64,000 nucleotides of DNA from Anaerolineae bacterium (GTDB taxonomy: Bacteria > Chloroflexota > Anaerolineae > Anaerolineales > Anaerolineaceae). The translations under genes were made by a program, and so were the position numbers. Location of the stretch: NCBI GenBank assembly GCA_013178095.1, contig JABLXK010000015.1, forward strand, positions 49,448-113,447. The letters run 5' to 3'. Below the pieces are notes generated by a model. That model was not told where the DNA came from and did no database searches. It saw only the letters and a program-made list of their open reading frames with translations. This document shows, piece after piece, positions 26,558 through 35,354 of this stretch (position 1 is its first letter; each line of letters begins with the position of its first letter).

Positions 26558-28867
26558 ATGATGGCGGAAATTTTTCTCACACCAGCCTCGCTTGGTTATT
26601 TAACACAACTGATTCTCTCAACTGTAATTACCTATTTTTTGGTAACGCGCCTGAAAGGTCACAATCTCCAGTCGCGCCTTTTGACAGCATTTTTCATCAC
26701 CGCCACGTTTTTCATCGGATTGCTTTTTTTGGATGCGGTCCTGCCGCCGTTTTCCCGGCTATGGGCGGTATACGCCGAAAATACCGTCCTGGGGTTGGCG
26801 CTGGTGTTTCTGATTCAATTTGCTTATCAATATCCGCGCAGTATTCCCAAATATGAAAAAATGGCTTTCGCAAGCCTGCTGCTCAGCCTGGCCTATACAA
26901 TTTTTGAAGCGGTTTACATGGTCAATCGCTACGTCGCGCTGTTGGGAACCGGCCGCGTGTATTACCGCACCGCTTCGATGGATTACTGTGTCGCTTTCGT
27001 GCTGCTGCTCGTGCCGATCGCCTTTTCCCTGCAATGCATCGCCTCCGATCCGCGTAAAATCAGGTGGTGGCGTAAGTTGGCGCATCCGCAAGGCAAAGCC
27101 GCCAGAGGCGCCCAGATCTTTATTTTGAATTTCGGAGTTATCTTCCTTTTGGGGATTGTTAACGTTTTGCGCACCTACGGCGTGCTGCCAACCGGTTTTT
27201 ACAATGCATCCCTTTCAATCGGCATTTTGATCGCTTTGTGGATGTTCTCGACCAATTATATAAATTTCGTCCCTGGCGGGTTGTCCATTCAGGTAAAATT
27301 ATCCATCCTGTACCTCACTCTTTTCCTGGCATTGCTGGGATCGGTCGGTTGGGCTATTGCTCCCGCTTATGTTTCCACTTTCCATCCTGACCTGTTGGAT
27401 CATAAAACCCTGCGGTTCACCCCGGCCGGCGCAGGCGGCTACACCATCACTGAAAGAGATTTCTCGTTCGATAGCGCCATCGGCGAGGAAGTATTGCTGA
27501 ACCGCACCGGCCCGGATGACGATTACCGCATCGAACGGTCTTTCACTTACTTCGGAAAGACTTATTCGGTGTTGTATGCCTCCTACCCCGGCGTCGTTTC
27601 CATGGGCGAGCCTTTCTGGCAGCCGGATATGCAAAATCACTCCAACCATCAGCCGGCCATTTTCCCGCTGATGCTTGATTTGAATCCGGATCAAGGCGGC
27701 GGTTTATATGTGAAGGAATCGGCGGATCGCCTGGTCATCACCTGGTATAAATTACCCTCCCAGTACCACCAACAAGACCTCTACACTTTCCAGGTCGCGC
27801 TTTACAACGATGGCGTTTTTGATATTTCCTATCGCGATTTACCGCAATCGATCATTTTCATGGCCGATGAGACGCCCTCGGCAAATCCCTGGCTGCGTGG
27901 CGCCGCACCCGGCGCGGGTGAAAACCTGCATTTTAGTGATAATCGACTGTCAGGCTCGATCCAATATTTTCGAGGGACAATGATCGAGAATTACCAGCTG
28001 GAATTCAGGCGCCATCTGCACGCGTTCATGCTCCCCTTGGTGGTAGTGGTAATCGGAGGCAGCCTGCTGCTCATTCTGGCGCTCCCAAAACTGTTGAGTT
28101 ATTCGATTGCCAAACCTTTGGAGAACCTGCTGGCGGGAATCCACCAGATTGAAAAAGGCAACCTCGATACGACCATTCCATTTACCAACGAAGATGAATT
28201 CGGGCTGCTTACCCTGCACTTCAATAAAATGACCTCGCGCCTGAATGATTTGGTGACCGGATTGGAAAAACGCGTGGCGGAACGGACGCAGGAATTATCC
28301 GAAGCTAATGAGAGCCTGCGCCACCGTTTGGAGGAGATTAACCTGCTGCAAGCGGAATTAAAAGAACAATCTATCCGCGATCCGCTCACCAATGCTTTCA
28401 ACCGGCGCTATATGATGGAAATCCTGGAAAAAGAACTTGCCCGCGCAAAACGGGAATCCAAACCTTTCAGCCTCATCATGCTGGATGTGGATCATTTTAA
28501 AGAATTCAACGATGAATTCGGCCATCAGGCCGGGGATTTAATCCTGAATCAACTGGTTGAGTTGATCCAGGTGCACATCCGCAAGGAAGATACGGTCTGC
28601 CGTTTCGGCGGCGAGGAATTCGTGATCCTGCTGCCAAAAGCCCAGCCGGAGGATGCGCAGCGCGTGGCTGAGGATTTGCGCGCCGCCTGCGAAGGTTTGG
28701 AATTGAAATATAAAGGCCAATTGCTGAATATCACCATCTCGCTGGGGGTTGTCGGGGGACAATGGGGCAACACTACAGTGGGAGAGATCCTGAAAGTTGT
28801 GGATGAAAGCCTGTATCAAGCCAAGAACGCAGGCCGCAATTGCGTCTACCTGACGGAACATTCCTGA
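26558..28867 (+). CDS. Membrane-bound diguanylate cyclase (7TM-sensor, HAMP, GGDEF)
   Basis: A 769-residue signalling protein. Residues 1-240 contain about seven membrane helices and a further helix begins near 248. An extracytoplasmic sensor region follows (about 270-480), then a helix near 490-510. Next come HAMP (about 515-570) and a coiled coil (about 570-605). The GGDEF domain ends the protein, with an active-site GGEEF near 685 and LDVDHFKEFNDEFGH metal/substrate segment. An inhibitory RxxD site (RKED) lies five residues before GGEEF, implying product feedback. It should make cyclic di-GMP. No EAL domain is fused. Confidence 0.9.
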   Translation: MMAEIFLTPASLGYLTQLILSTVITYFLVTRLKGHNLQSRLLTAFFITATFFIGLLFLDAVLPPFSRLWAVYAENTVLGLALVFLIQFAYQYPRSIPKYEKMAFASLLLSLAYTIFEAVYMVNRYVALLGTGRVYYRTASMDYCVAFVLLLVPIAFSLQCIASDPRKIRWWRKLAHPQGKAARGAQIFILNFGVIFLLGIVNVLRTYGVLPTGFYNASLSIGILIALWMFSTNYINFVPGGLSIQVKLSILYLTLFLALLGSVGWAIAPAYVSTFHPDLLDHKTLRFTPAGAGGYTITERDFSFDSAIGEEVLLNRTGPDDDYRIERSFTYFGKTYSVLYASYPGVVSMGEPFWQPDMQNHSNHQPAIFPLMLDLNPDQGGGLYVKESADRLVITWYKLPSQYHQQDLYTFQVALYNDGVFDISYRDLPQSIIFMADETPSANPWLRGAAPGAGENLHFSDNRLSGSIQYFRGTMIENYQLEFRRHLHAFMLPLVVVVIGGSLLLILALPKLLSYSIAKPLENLLAGIHQIEKGNLDTTIPFTNEDEFGLLTLHFNKMTSRLNDLVTGLEKRVAERTQELSEANESLRHRLEEINLLQAELKEQSIRDPLTNAFNRRYMMEILEKELARAKRESKPFSLIMLDVDHFKEFNDEFGHQAGDLILNQLVELIQVHIRKEDTVCRFGGEEFVILLPKAQPEDAQRVAEDLRAACEGLELKYKGQLLNITISLGVVGGQWGNTTVGEILKVVDESLYQAKNAGRNCVYLTEHS

Positions 28868-28941
28868 CTTCCATCATACAAACGAAAACTGATAGTATTA
28901 ATTCCCTTCCCTCAGGACGCAATCCAAATCAGGAATACGAT

Positions 28942-29361
28942 TCAAGCAATAAAGAAAGTCAATCCCCAAAGCCTTGCCGGCATCACTTCAAGGTCGATCA
29001 TGCCCTGGAAATCCTTCAACTTAGCGACGTACCTCTCGCCAAAAAGGATAATGATCAGTGATTGAAACAACGCCAACACAAATCCGAATCCGAAAATGAC
29101 CCGCGCCACATGTTCGGATTTCAACGCGCTTCCCTGTGTTGAGAACAACCATTTACACCCAAAATAGGCAATTACCAAACCGAGAATCCGGAAAATTAAT
29201 GCGCGTAAATTTGTAAGCTTGTGAAATTTGGTATTCAGAGTCCAATTTTCCGGATCATCTTCGCTTCTCTCGATGGCAGGTCCGCTGAAAAACGCGACCA
29301 AACCCAAAATAAAGACTGACATTTTAAAAGCAATTTTTAATATCTCCCATAACCAAAACAT
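28942..29361 (-). CDS. Small four-helix membrane protein of unknown function
   Basis: About 139 residues with hydrophobic segments near 8-26, 52-70, 84-106 and possibly at the C-terminal end. The start at 29361 is supported by a strong GGGGAGG five bases upstream; a GTG six bases earlier overlaps that site. I do not recognise the family. It stands alone between convergent and divergent neighbours. An AT-rich region with TATAAT upstream on the minus strand (about 29404) could be its promoter. Confidence 0.6.
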   Translation of the reverse strand: MFWLWEILKIAFKMSVFILGLVAFFSGPAIERSEDDPENWTLNTKFHKLTNLRALIFRILGLVIAYFGCKWLFSTQGSALKSEHVARVIFGFGFVLALFQSLIIILFGERYVAKLKDFQGMIDLEVMPARLWGLTFFIA

Positions 29362-29552
29362 GGCCACCTCCCCGAACGCAAATGTTTTATATACACAATT
29401 ATTTAATTATACAATTTCACATTTTGTAAATCAATCTCCTCGCCATGAACCAACCTTGAAGACCTGATTATCTTTTGTTTGCAAGTTCTCTCTTTTTCAG
29501 CGAGGTATTTTTCCGCCAGGTAATTTGTACGGGGATTTTTTGAATCCGAGAA

Positions 29553-29582
29553 TTGAACCGGATGAAAGTGCTGTACTATAAT
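29553..29582 (+). promoter_or_regulatory. Sigma-70-type promoter of the nucleoside phosphorylase gene
   Basis: TTGAAC (29553-29558), an 18-bp spacer and TATAAT (29577-29582), 53 bp before the ATG. Confidence 0.6.
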
Positions 29583-29635
29583 GGTGTTTTAAATTCTCTG
29601 CTTTTTTCCAATAATTCTATTTCAAGGAGTAATCG

Positions 29636-30436
29636 ATGCCGATTCAATATCATATCCACGTCCAGGAAGGTGATGTAGCGCCGTACGTCCTCCTGCCGGG
29701 AGATCCCGGCCGTGTGGAAACCATCGCAAGTTACTGGGACAGCGCCAAAAAAATCGCGTCGAACCGCGAATACACCACTTACACCGGTCTTTACAAAGGC
29801 ATGCCGATTTCGTGTACCAGCACCGGTATCGGCGCTCCTTCCACTGCCATAGCCCTGGAAGAATTGGCGCGCATCGGCGCGACCACTTTCCTGAGGGTAG
29901 GCACCTGCGGCACTTACCAGGATGAGATCAGCAACGGAGACATCATCATCTTCGATTCCGCAGTGCGTTTCGATGGGACTTCCGTTCTGTATGCCCCCAT
30001 CGAATACCCCGCCGTCGCCAATTATGAAGTATTGAATGCCTGCATCGCTGCCGCCGGGAAATTGAACATTCCCCACCACGTGGGCGCCACCCGCTCCGGT
30101 GATACCTTCTATGCCCGGCAGGGCAAACCGGGTTCCTCCTTCAACAATTTCTGGCAATCGAACTGGGAGCATTTCCAGGAAGATATGAAACGGTTGAACG
30201 TGAAAGGTTCGGAGATGGAAACCGGGATCGTGTTCGTGCTGCCCAAGCTCTGGGGGCTGCGCGCCGGCAGCATGGCTGTCGTGGTCGACAACACCTTCCG
30301 CGTAACCGATGAATCCGGTCAATTCGATGCCGAAGCAACGTTGGATCATTCCGCCGAAAACATCCAAAGGCTGGCGCAATTAGGCAGCGAATCGCTTTAT
30401 ATGCTTTATCAAAACGATCTGAAAAAGAATGCTTAA
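29636..30436 (+). CDS. udp: Nucleoside phosphorylase (uridine phosphorylase-like)
   Basis: A 266-residue enzyme of the NP-I nucleoside phosphorylase family, which splits nucleosides with phosphate to base and ribose-1-phosphate. Visible landmarks are the phosphate-binding LLPGDPGRVETIA near 19-31, STGIGAPSTAIALEEL, LRVGTCGTYQ, and the ribose-binding GSEMETG. The pattern fits uridine phosphorylase best; purine specificity is not excluded. AAGGAG precedes the ATG. It has its own promoter and terminator, so is probably monocistronic. Confidence 0.88.
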   Translation: MPIQYHIHVQEGDVAPYVLLPGDPGRVETIASYWDSAKKIASNREYTTYTGLYKGMPISCTSTGIGAPSTAIALEELARIGATTFLRVGTCGTYQDEISNGDIIIFDSAVRFDGTSVLYAPIEYPAVANYEVLNACIAAAGKLNIPHHVGATRSGDTFYARQGKPGSSFNNFWQSNWEHFQEDMKRLNVKGSEMETGIVFVLPKLWGLRAGSMAVVVDNTFRVTDESGQFDAEATLDHSAENIQRLAQLGSESLYMLYQNDLKKNA

Positions 30437-30461
30437 TTTTTCTTTCTGTGTGGAAAATAAT

Positions 30462-30495
30462 AACCGGCTCACGGATTGTGGGCCGGTTGCTTTTT
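30462..30495 (+). terminator. Intrinsic terminator of the nucleoside phosphorylase gene
   Basis: A nine-bp stem (AACCGGCTC / GGGCCGGTT, one G-T pair), loop of nine, followed by GCTTTTTAT. Confidence 0.8.
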
Positions 30496-30536
30496 ATATT
30501 GCCATTATTTTAAAGTCGGTCGAAAATCTTGTTTTC

Positions 30537-31424
30537 CTACTCCGTCCATCCAGGCGTGTTGCAGGTGCTGATATCGCCGGAACTCAAACCGTCCTTGAAT
30601 GCCGCCAGCCGCTGCTCGGATGAGCCATGCGTCCAGGCTTCGGGCTGGACATATCCCTGGGTCTGGCTTTGGATGCGATCATCGCCCACTGCCGCCGCAG
30701 CGTCCAGGCTTTGAACGATTTCATCGTTGGTCAGCGGTTCCAGGTAGCCGGTTTCGGTGGCGTGGTATGTCCAAACGCCCGCCAGGCAATCCGCCTGCAG
30801 CTCGGTGTAGACGGACATGCTCTGCGGGCCGCTTTCCCGCATCCCCCCGGAAGTATCCAGGACGCCGAACAGGTTTTGCACGTGGTGGCCGTACTCGTGC
30901 GCCAGTACGTACGCTTCCGCGAACGGGCCGCCCCGGGCGCCGAAGCGCGACTGGAGCGTTTCAAAGAAAGAAAGATCAAGGTAAACCATCTGGTCGCTGG
31001 GGCAGTAGAAAGGTCCCGAAGCGCCGGAGGCGTATCCGCAAGCCCCTTGCGTTGCTCCGCTGAACAGCACCGTTTCGGCCGGAACGTACTGCATGCCCTG
31101 ATTGGCGAATTCCTCCGTCCAGTAAGCCTGGATGCTGTTCACGAATCCCACAATACGGCAATCTTCTCGTTCATTCGCGTCCGCCCCCGTCTGGCATTCC
31201 GTCGCCAAGTCGCTCACGTCGCTGGGGTAGGAATCATACGTCGAGGATGCGCTTCCTTCGGTTTCCGGCATCAGCCCGGTGAGATCCACTCCCAGCAGGA
31301 GGGAGACCAGCACGACAATCAGGCCGAGGCCGCCGCCTCCAATCGCGATCGTTTTCCCCATCCCCTGCCCGCGGCGATCCTGAACTTGAGAAGGATCCAG
31401 CCGTTTTCTGTCATTAAAAGTCAT
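30537..31424 (-). CDS. Neutral zinc metallopeptidase (YpfJ family)
   Basis: A 295-residue membrane-anchored protease of the putative neutral zinc metallopeptidase family (PF04228). The N terminus MTFNDRKRLDPSQVQDRRG is typical, followed by a Gly-rich membrane helix (about 27-46). The zinc site is HEYGHH near residue 165 (HExxH), and ELQADCLAGVW provides the downstream glutamate. The catalytic part should lie outside the membrane. A strong AAAGGAGG precedes the ATG. Its physiological substrate is unknown. Confidence 0.92.
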   Translation of the reverse strand: MTFNDRKRLDPSQVQDRRGQGMGKTIAIGGGGLGLIVVLVSLLLGVDLTGLMPETEGSASSTYDSYPSDVSDLATECQTGADANEREDCRIVGFVNSIQAYWTEEFANQGMQYVPAETVLFSGATQGACGYASGASGPFYCPSDQMVYLDLSFFETLQSRFGARGGPFAEAYVLAHEYGHHVQNLFGVLDTSGGMRESGPQSMSVYTELQADCLAGVWTYHATETGYLEPLTNDEIVQSLDAAAAVGDDRIQSQTQGYVQPEAWTHGSSEQRLAAFKDGLSSGDISTCNTPGWTE

Positions 31425-31827
31425 CGTTCAGCCTCCTTTTATATACAATTTGTTACTCTCAATCAATAAATTTTTTATCTTTAACAAGAGTATAAATCAA
31501 ATATTTAATAGCGAACATCTCATATTACCTGAGAGCTATCCAGCTTGAACCCAAATAAAAAGTTCAATAACGCAACAAACCCATCATCAAATTACAAACT
31601 CATTCGTATGCTGCATTACCCGGATTCTGCAACCATCGGAAAATCGTTTGATGATCACAACATTAATGGGCTTGCGGCATTGCAAGCCCATGGTCAGTGA
31701 ATTTTCAAATTACTTGATCGGTATCCTAATTTAATAGTCAGCGCTGGTTCTTTGACAGGTAGTCCTTACTTTAAGGACAATTCAGCAATATTAATAAAGT
31801 TGCATTCTCAAAGATTTTTTTAGTTTC
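31425..31827. other. AT-rich intergenic region
   Basis: No gene is supported. It separates the metallopeptidase start from the end of the liv operon and coincides with the shift to AT-richer sequence. At 31666-31691 lies a perfect 10-bp inverted repeat (ATGGGCTTGC / GCAAGCCCAT, loop GGCATT) without a U-run on either side. It might end leftward transcription from livF only weakly. Confidence 0.5.
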
Positions 31828-32565
31828 TCAACCTAAATAGACTTTAACGATCTTATCTTGCGATTTGATGGAATCCGATGTGCCTTCATAGACAATTTTG
31901 CCTGTCTCAAGAACATATGAGTAAGTGGCGATATCCATTGCCATCATCGCGTTTTGTTCAACAAGCAGAATTGTCTGTCCATTTTTCGCAATTTTTTCGA
32001 CAGTGCTCAAGATCTCTTTAACCAGCATAGGGGCAAGACCCATTGAAGGTTCATCCAGCAAAAGCATTTCGCAACCGGTAATGAGCGCCCTGCCGATGGC
32101 TAACATTTGTTGTTCGCCACCCGAGAGCGTTCCTCCCTGTTGATTTATTCTTTCTTTTAGAGTTGGAAATAATGCGAAAACACTTTCCCGCCGCTCAAGA
32201 AAAAGGTTGCGATCCTTGCCTTCATAGAGATATGCCGCAATCCTTAAATTTTCCCCAACGGTCAAATCAGGAAAGATGTGTCTACCTTCCGGTACATGCA
32301 CCATACCCATTTCAGTTATTTTATTCGTGGCGAGATTCCTGATTCTTTTCCCGTTAAAGGTAATTGTCCCATCTTTTATCGGTATCACACCCGTTAACGC
32401 ATTGAGAGTGGTTGTTTTACCGGCTCCATTCGCGCCGAGTAATGCAACAATTTCACCTCTATAAACTTCAAATGAAATCCCCCGTACTGCTGCAATTTTC
32501 CCATAAGACACTTGCAGATTGTCAACCTTAAGAATAGGTTCGCCGGAACGTTTTGAGTTATTCAT
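31828..32565 (-). CDS. livF: LivF-type ABC transporter ATP-binding protein
   Basis: A 245-residue ATPase of the branched-chain-amino-acid (HAAT) transporter class. It has LLGANGAGKTTTLNAL (Walker A), LSGGEQQMLAIGRAL (signature) and MLLLDEPSMGLAP (Walker B). The closing VYLG is typical of LivF. It is the last gene of the leftward operon and follows livG by three bases. The family name describes fold and partner type only. In this operon, with sugar-kinase enzymes, the imported compound is probably not a branched-chain amino acid. Confidence 0.9.
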   Translation of the reverse strand: MNNSKRSGEPILKVDNLQVSYGKIAAVRGISFEVYRGEIVALLGANGAGKTTTLNALTGVIPIKDGTITFNGKRIRNLATNKITEMGMVHVPEGRHIFPDLTVGENLRIAAYLYEGKDRNLFLERRESVFALFPTLKERINQQGGTLSGGEQQMLAIGRALITGCEMLLLDEPSMGLAPMLVKEILSTVEKIAKNGQTILLVEQNAMMAMDIATYSYVLETGKIVYEGTSDSIKSQDKIVKVYLG

Positions 32566-32568
32566 AAT

Positions 32569-33339
32569 CTAGTTCGTCTTTCCTAAATATGCTTCCAAAA
32601 CAGCAGGGTTGTTTTTCAGCTCATTGGGTGTGCCAATTGCCAGCTTCTTGCCAAAATTCAGCACCAGAATCTCTTCGCAAATTTCCATAACAAGACGCAT
32701 TTGATGTTCTATAACTAAAATGGTTAAATTGAACTGCTCGCGAATTTTCAGGATTAATTGATTGAGGTCATTAATTTCAGCGGGATTCATGCCGGCAGCT
32801 GGTTCATCCAGCAGCAATACTTCGGGTTTACAGCAAAGCGCTCGCGCGATTTCTACTCTGCGTTGCTCTCCATAGGGCAATGCGCCGGCTTTCTTATTCA
32901 TCAGGTCTGCCAAGTTCAGAAAATTCAAAATTTTAATACTTTCTTCTTCAATGCGCTGCTCTTCTTCCTTGTATCTGCTGGAATTCAAAAAAACATCCGC
33001 AAGCCCGTAACGAGTATGGCTGAAATGAGCAATTTTCAGGTTATCCAAAACTGTTTGATCTTCGAAGAGGCGAATGTTCTGGAAAGTCCTGGCGATGCCT
33101 TTATCAATAATTGTATGCGGCATTAATTTATTGAGCAGATTATCATGAAAGTAAATCTCTCCTGATGTGGGTATGTAAACACCAGTGATTACATTAAAAA
33201 TAGTTGTCTTTCCAGCGCCATTTGGACCGATAATACCGAACACGCGTCCCTTTTCTACTTCGAAATCGATATCATCGATAGCCCTGATGCCTCCAAAGTA
33301 CATGCATACATTCTTCAGGGAAACAATTTTCTCAGCCAT
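32569..33339 (-). CDS. livG: LivG-type ABC transporter ATP-binding protein
   Basis: A 256-residue ATPase starting at the ATG at 33339, which has GAAGGGG upstream and overlaps the end of livM by eight bases; a longer frame to 33402 lies wholly within livM. It has IIGPNGAGKTTIFNVITG (Walker A), the extended LivG insert with NIRLFEDQTVLDNLKIA, LPYGEQRRVEIARAL (signature, with Y in place of S or G) and VLLLDEPAAGMNP (Walker B). It ends in EAYLG, as LivG does. It would pair with LivF to drive the LivHM channel. Confidence 0.9.
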   Translation of the reverse strand: MAEKIVSLKNVCMYFGGIRAIDDIDFEVEKGRVFGIIGPNGAGKTTIFNVITGVYIPTSGEIYFHDNLLNKLMPHTIIDKGIARTFQNIRLFEDQTVLDNLKIAHFSHTRYGLADVFLNSSRYKEEEQRIEEESIKILNFLNLADLMNKKAGALPYGEQRRVEIARALCCKPEVLLLDEPAAGMNPAEINDLNQLILKIREQFNLTILVIEHQMRLVMEICEEILVLNFGKKLAIGTPNELKNNPAVLEAYLGKTN

Positions 33340-34336
33340 TACGAATGCCCCTTCCAGGTTCTTTTCTGTTAATTTTTTCTTTAATGATGCGGAATAAGTC
33401 ATCTAATTCCATATTCCCAAAAACGCCTTTTGGAAGGAATACCATCACAAAGATCAAAAGAATGCCTCCCACAACCCAACGCCAAGTGTCCAATTGTTTC
33501 AGCAACTGCACGATCAATTGCCATGCCGCGGAGCCGAATATCGATCCTACAATACTCCCTGTTCCGCCTAAATAAACCATCACTAACCCATCCACAATAT
33601 TGACGAATCCATACGCAGATGGACTGGTATAACCCAGGAGATGGCCGATCAGCGCGCCGGAAATCCCAATTAAAAAAGCGGATAAAGCAAACGCTATGGT
33701 CTTGATTTTTCGCACATCCACAGATACCAGGTTAGAAGCAGTTTCATCCTCACGAATGGCCTGCATACTTCTCCCATATTTTGAGCGGACAAATCTGTTG
33801 GTGATAAAAACTGCAAAAAGAAGACAGCCGAACACCCAGTAAATGTTTGTGAATTTAGGAATATTATTTAAACCCTTGGAAGCTCCAACAAAGCGCGCGT
33901 TTTGCAGCAAACTCTGGACAATCAATGAAAAGCCCAGGGTGATGATCGCTAGGTAATCGCCTTTTGTTTTAAAAGATGGGATGGCAACCAGGATGCCGAC
34001 CAGTAACGCGGCAATAGCACCAGCCATGATGGAGACAGCAAACATCGTTATGTCAGTGAAAAAATATTTACTCAAGTATGCAGATACATAAGCACCAATA
34101 GCCATAAATCCGGCATGCGCTAAAGAAAAGACACCCAGGTATCCATTAACGATATTGATCCCCAACGTCAAGATTGCGTAGATCCCGATGTATTGCAGGA
34201 TGAGCAAAAACGAAGTGGATACCAGACGCATTTCCTTGAGTGCAATCAGTGTTAATGTAATTGCCAGGAGAATAGCGAGTTGCCAGAGAAATTCATTTTT
34301 GCCAGTGGAGTAATTCTTCTTGGTCATTATTTTCAC
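33332..34336 (-). CDS. livM: LivM-type ABC transporter permease
   Basis: A 334-residue permease with about eight to nine membrane helices. It has the LivM signature GVFSLAHAGFMAIGAYVSAYL near 68-88 and the cytoplasmic coupling loop with GRSMQAIREDETAS near 192-205. The start is a GTG placed directly after the livH stop codon. It should form the channel with LivH. The C terminus is charged, and its last codons overlap the livG start. Confidence 0.9.
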   Translation of the reverse strand: MKIMTKKNYSTGKNEFLWQLAILLAITLTLIALKEMRLVSTSFLLILQYIGIYAILTLGINIVNGYLGVFSLAHAGFMAIGAYVSAYLSKYFFTDITMFAVSIMAGAIAALLVGILVAIPSFKTKGDYLAIITLGFSLIVQSLLQNARFVGASKGLNNIPKFTNIYWVFGCLLFAVFITNRFVRSKYGRSMQAIREDETASNLVSVDVRKIKTIAFALSAFLIGISGALIGHLLGYTSPSAYGFVNIVDGLVMVYLGGTGSIVGSIFGSAAWQLIVQLLKQLDTWRWVVGGILLIFVMVFLPKGVFGNMELDDLFRIIKEKINRKEPGRGIRNG

Positions 34337-35245
34337 TTAGATCTTCTCAATATCTTTCTTGCCCATCAAACCGGTTGGTTTGACCAGCAAGACAATAATC
34401 AACACTGCGAACGCCACAATGTCTTTGTAGCTAGAAACGGGCAACAGAATCGGGGCAATGATGCTGATCGCGCCGATGATATATCCACCGAGTACAGCGC
34501 CGCTGATGCTGCCAATCCCACCTAACACAGCCGCAATAAATGACCACCAGATAATCCCCTCGCCCACATCATAAGCGAATATGCTGTACGCAGTGCCATA
34601 CAAACTGGCTGCAACCGAAGCGATAACCGCGCCAAACACAAATGACGCGCTCACTACTCTGCCGGTATCAATACCCATGAATCCGGCGGCGATTCTATCT
34701 TGTGAAACCGCTCGCATGGCCACGCCTAACCTGGTTCCTTTGATAATCACGTTCAATATCACCATCGTTAGTATAGCGATGACGATGACCATGATCTTAT
34801 AGAGCGGGACCGGGATACCTGCCAATTCAATTCGTAAGTTGGGAATCAAGGCCGGCATTCGCAGCGCTTTTGATCCGGCAAGATTGAGAATGAGATACTG
34901 AATTGCCATACCCGCCCCCACTGAAGAAACAACTACTGCAATTTTCGGCGCGTTCTTCAAAGGTTTGTATGCTGCACTCTCAAGCAACAATGCAATTAAG
35001 GATGTTACGACACTGGCAATTATCAACACAATCACATACACAAACCAAGGACTTTTAATCCTTTCAAAAAGAAATGTGCTGGCAAAGAACAACACGTACA
35101 TGGAAACACCAAAAATGCTGCCATGCGCAAAGTTGACCAAACGGGCAACTCCATACACCATTGTGAAAGATAGGGCGCACAACGCATAGATGCTTCCAAG
35201 TTGCAGGAAGTTAATAACTTGTTGAATAATAATATTGATATTCAT
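34337..35245 (-). CDS. livH: LivH-type ABC transporter permease
   Basis: A 302-residue permease with about eight membrane helices. It has the LivH hallmarks YGVARLVNFAHGSIFGVSMYV near 30-50 and TRLGVAMRAVSQDRIAAGFMGID (coupling loop, near 170-192). It follows the substrate-binding protein gene across a 109-bp gap that contains a strong stem-loop, and runs straight into livM. It is the first of the four transport-complex genes. Confidence 0.9.
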   Translation of the reverse strand: MNINIIIQQVINFLQLGSIYALCALSFTMVYGVARLVNFAHGSIFGVSMYVLFFASTFLFERIKSPWFVYVIVLIIASVVTSLIALLLESAAYKPLKNAPKIAVVVSSVGAGMAIQYLILNLAGSKALRMPALIPNLRIELAGIPVPLYKIMVIVIAILTMVILNVIIKGTRLGVAMRAVSQDRIAAGFMGIDTGRVVSASFVFGAVIASVAASLYGTAYSIFAYDVGEGIIWWSFIAAVLGGIGSISGAVLGGYIIGAISIIAPILLPVSSYKDIVAFAVLIIVLLVKPTGLMGKKDIEKI

Positions 35246-35284
35246 AATTGTTCTCGTCCGACAAATAAAAATATAAGTTCAAAT

Positions 35285-35321
35285 TACTGGATATCAGGAG
35301 GTATGCCCCCGATATCCAGTA
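35285..35321 (-). promoter_or_regulatory. Intercistronic stem-loop between binding-protein gene and livH
   Basis: An 11-bp perfect stem (TACTGGATATC / GATATCCAGTA) closes a 15-base loop that contains GGAGG and CCCCC tracts. No U-run follows on the minus strand, so it is not a strong terminator. Such hairpins typically protect the upstream binding-protein mRNA from 3' decay and reduce read-through, giving binding protein in excess of permease. Confidence 0.6.
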
Positions 35322-35354
35322 GAAATTACTGAATTGATGGTTGATTCTTGTTTA

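Noticed and set aside
31666..31691. Rho-independent terminator for livF
   Set aside because: The 10-bp hairpin has no U-run on either strand and lies about 140 bp past the gene; kept only as a note in the intergenic entry.
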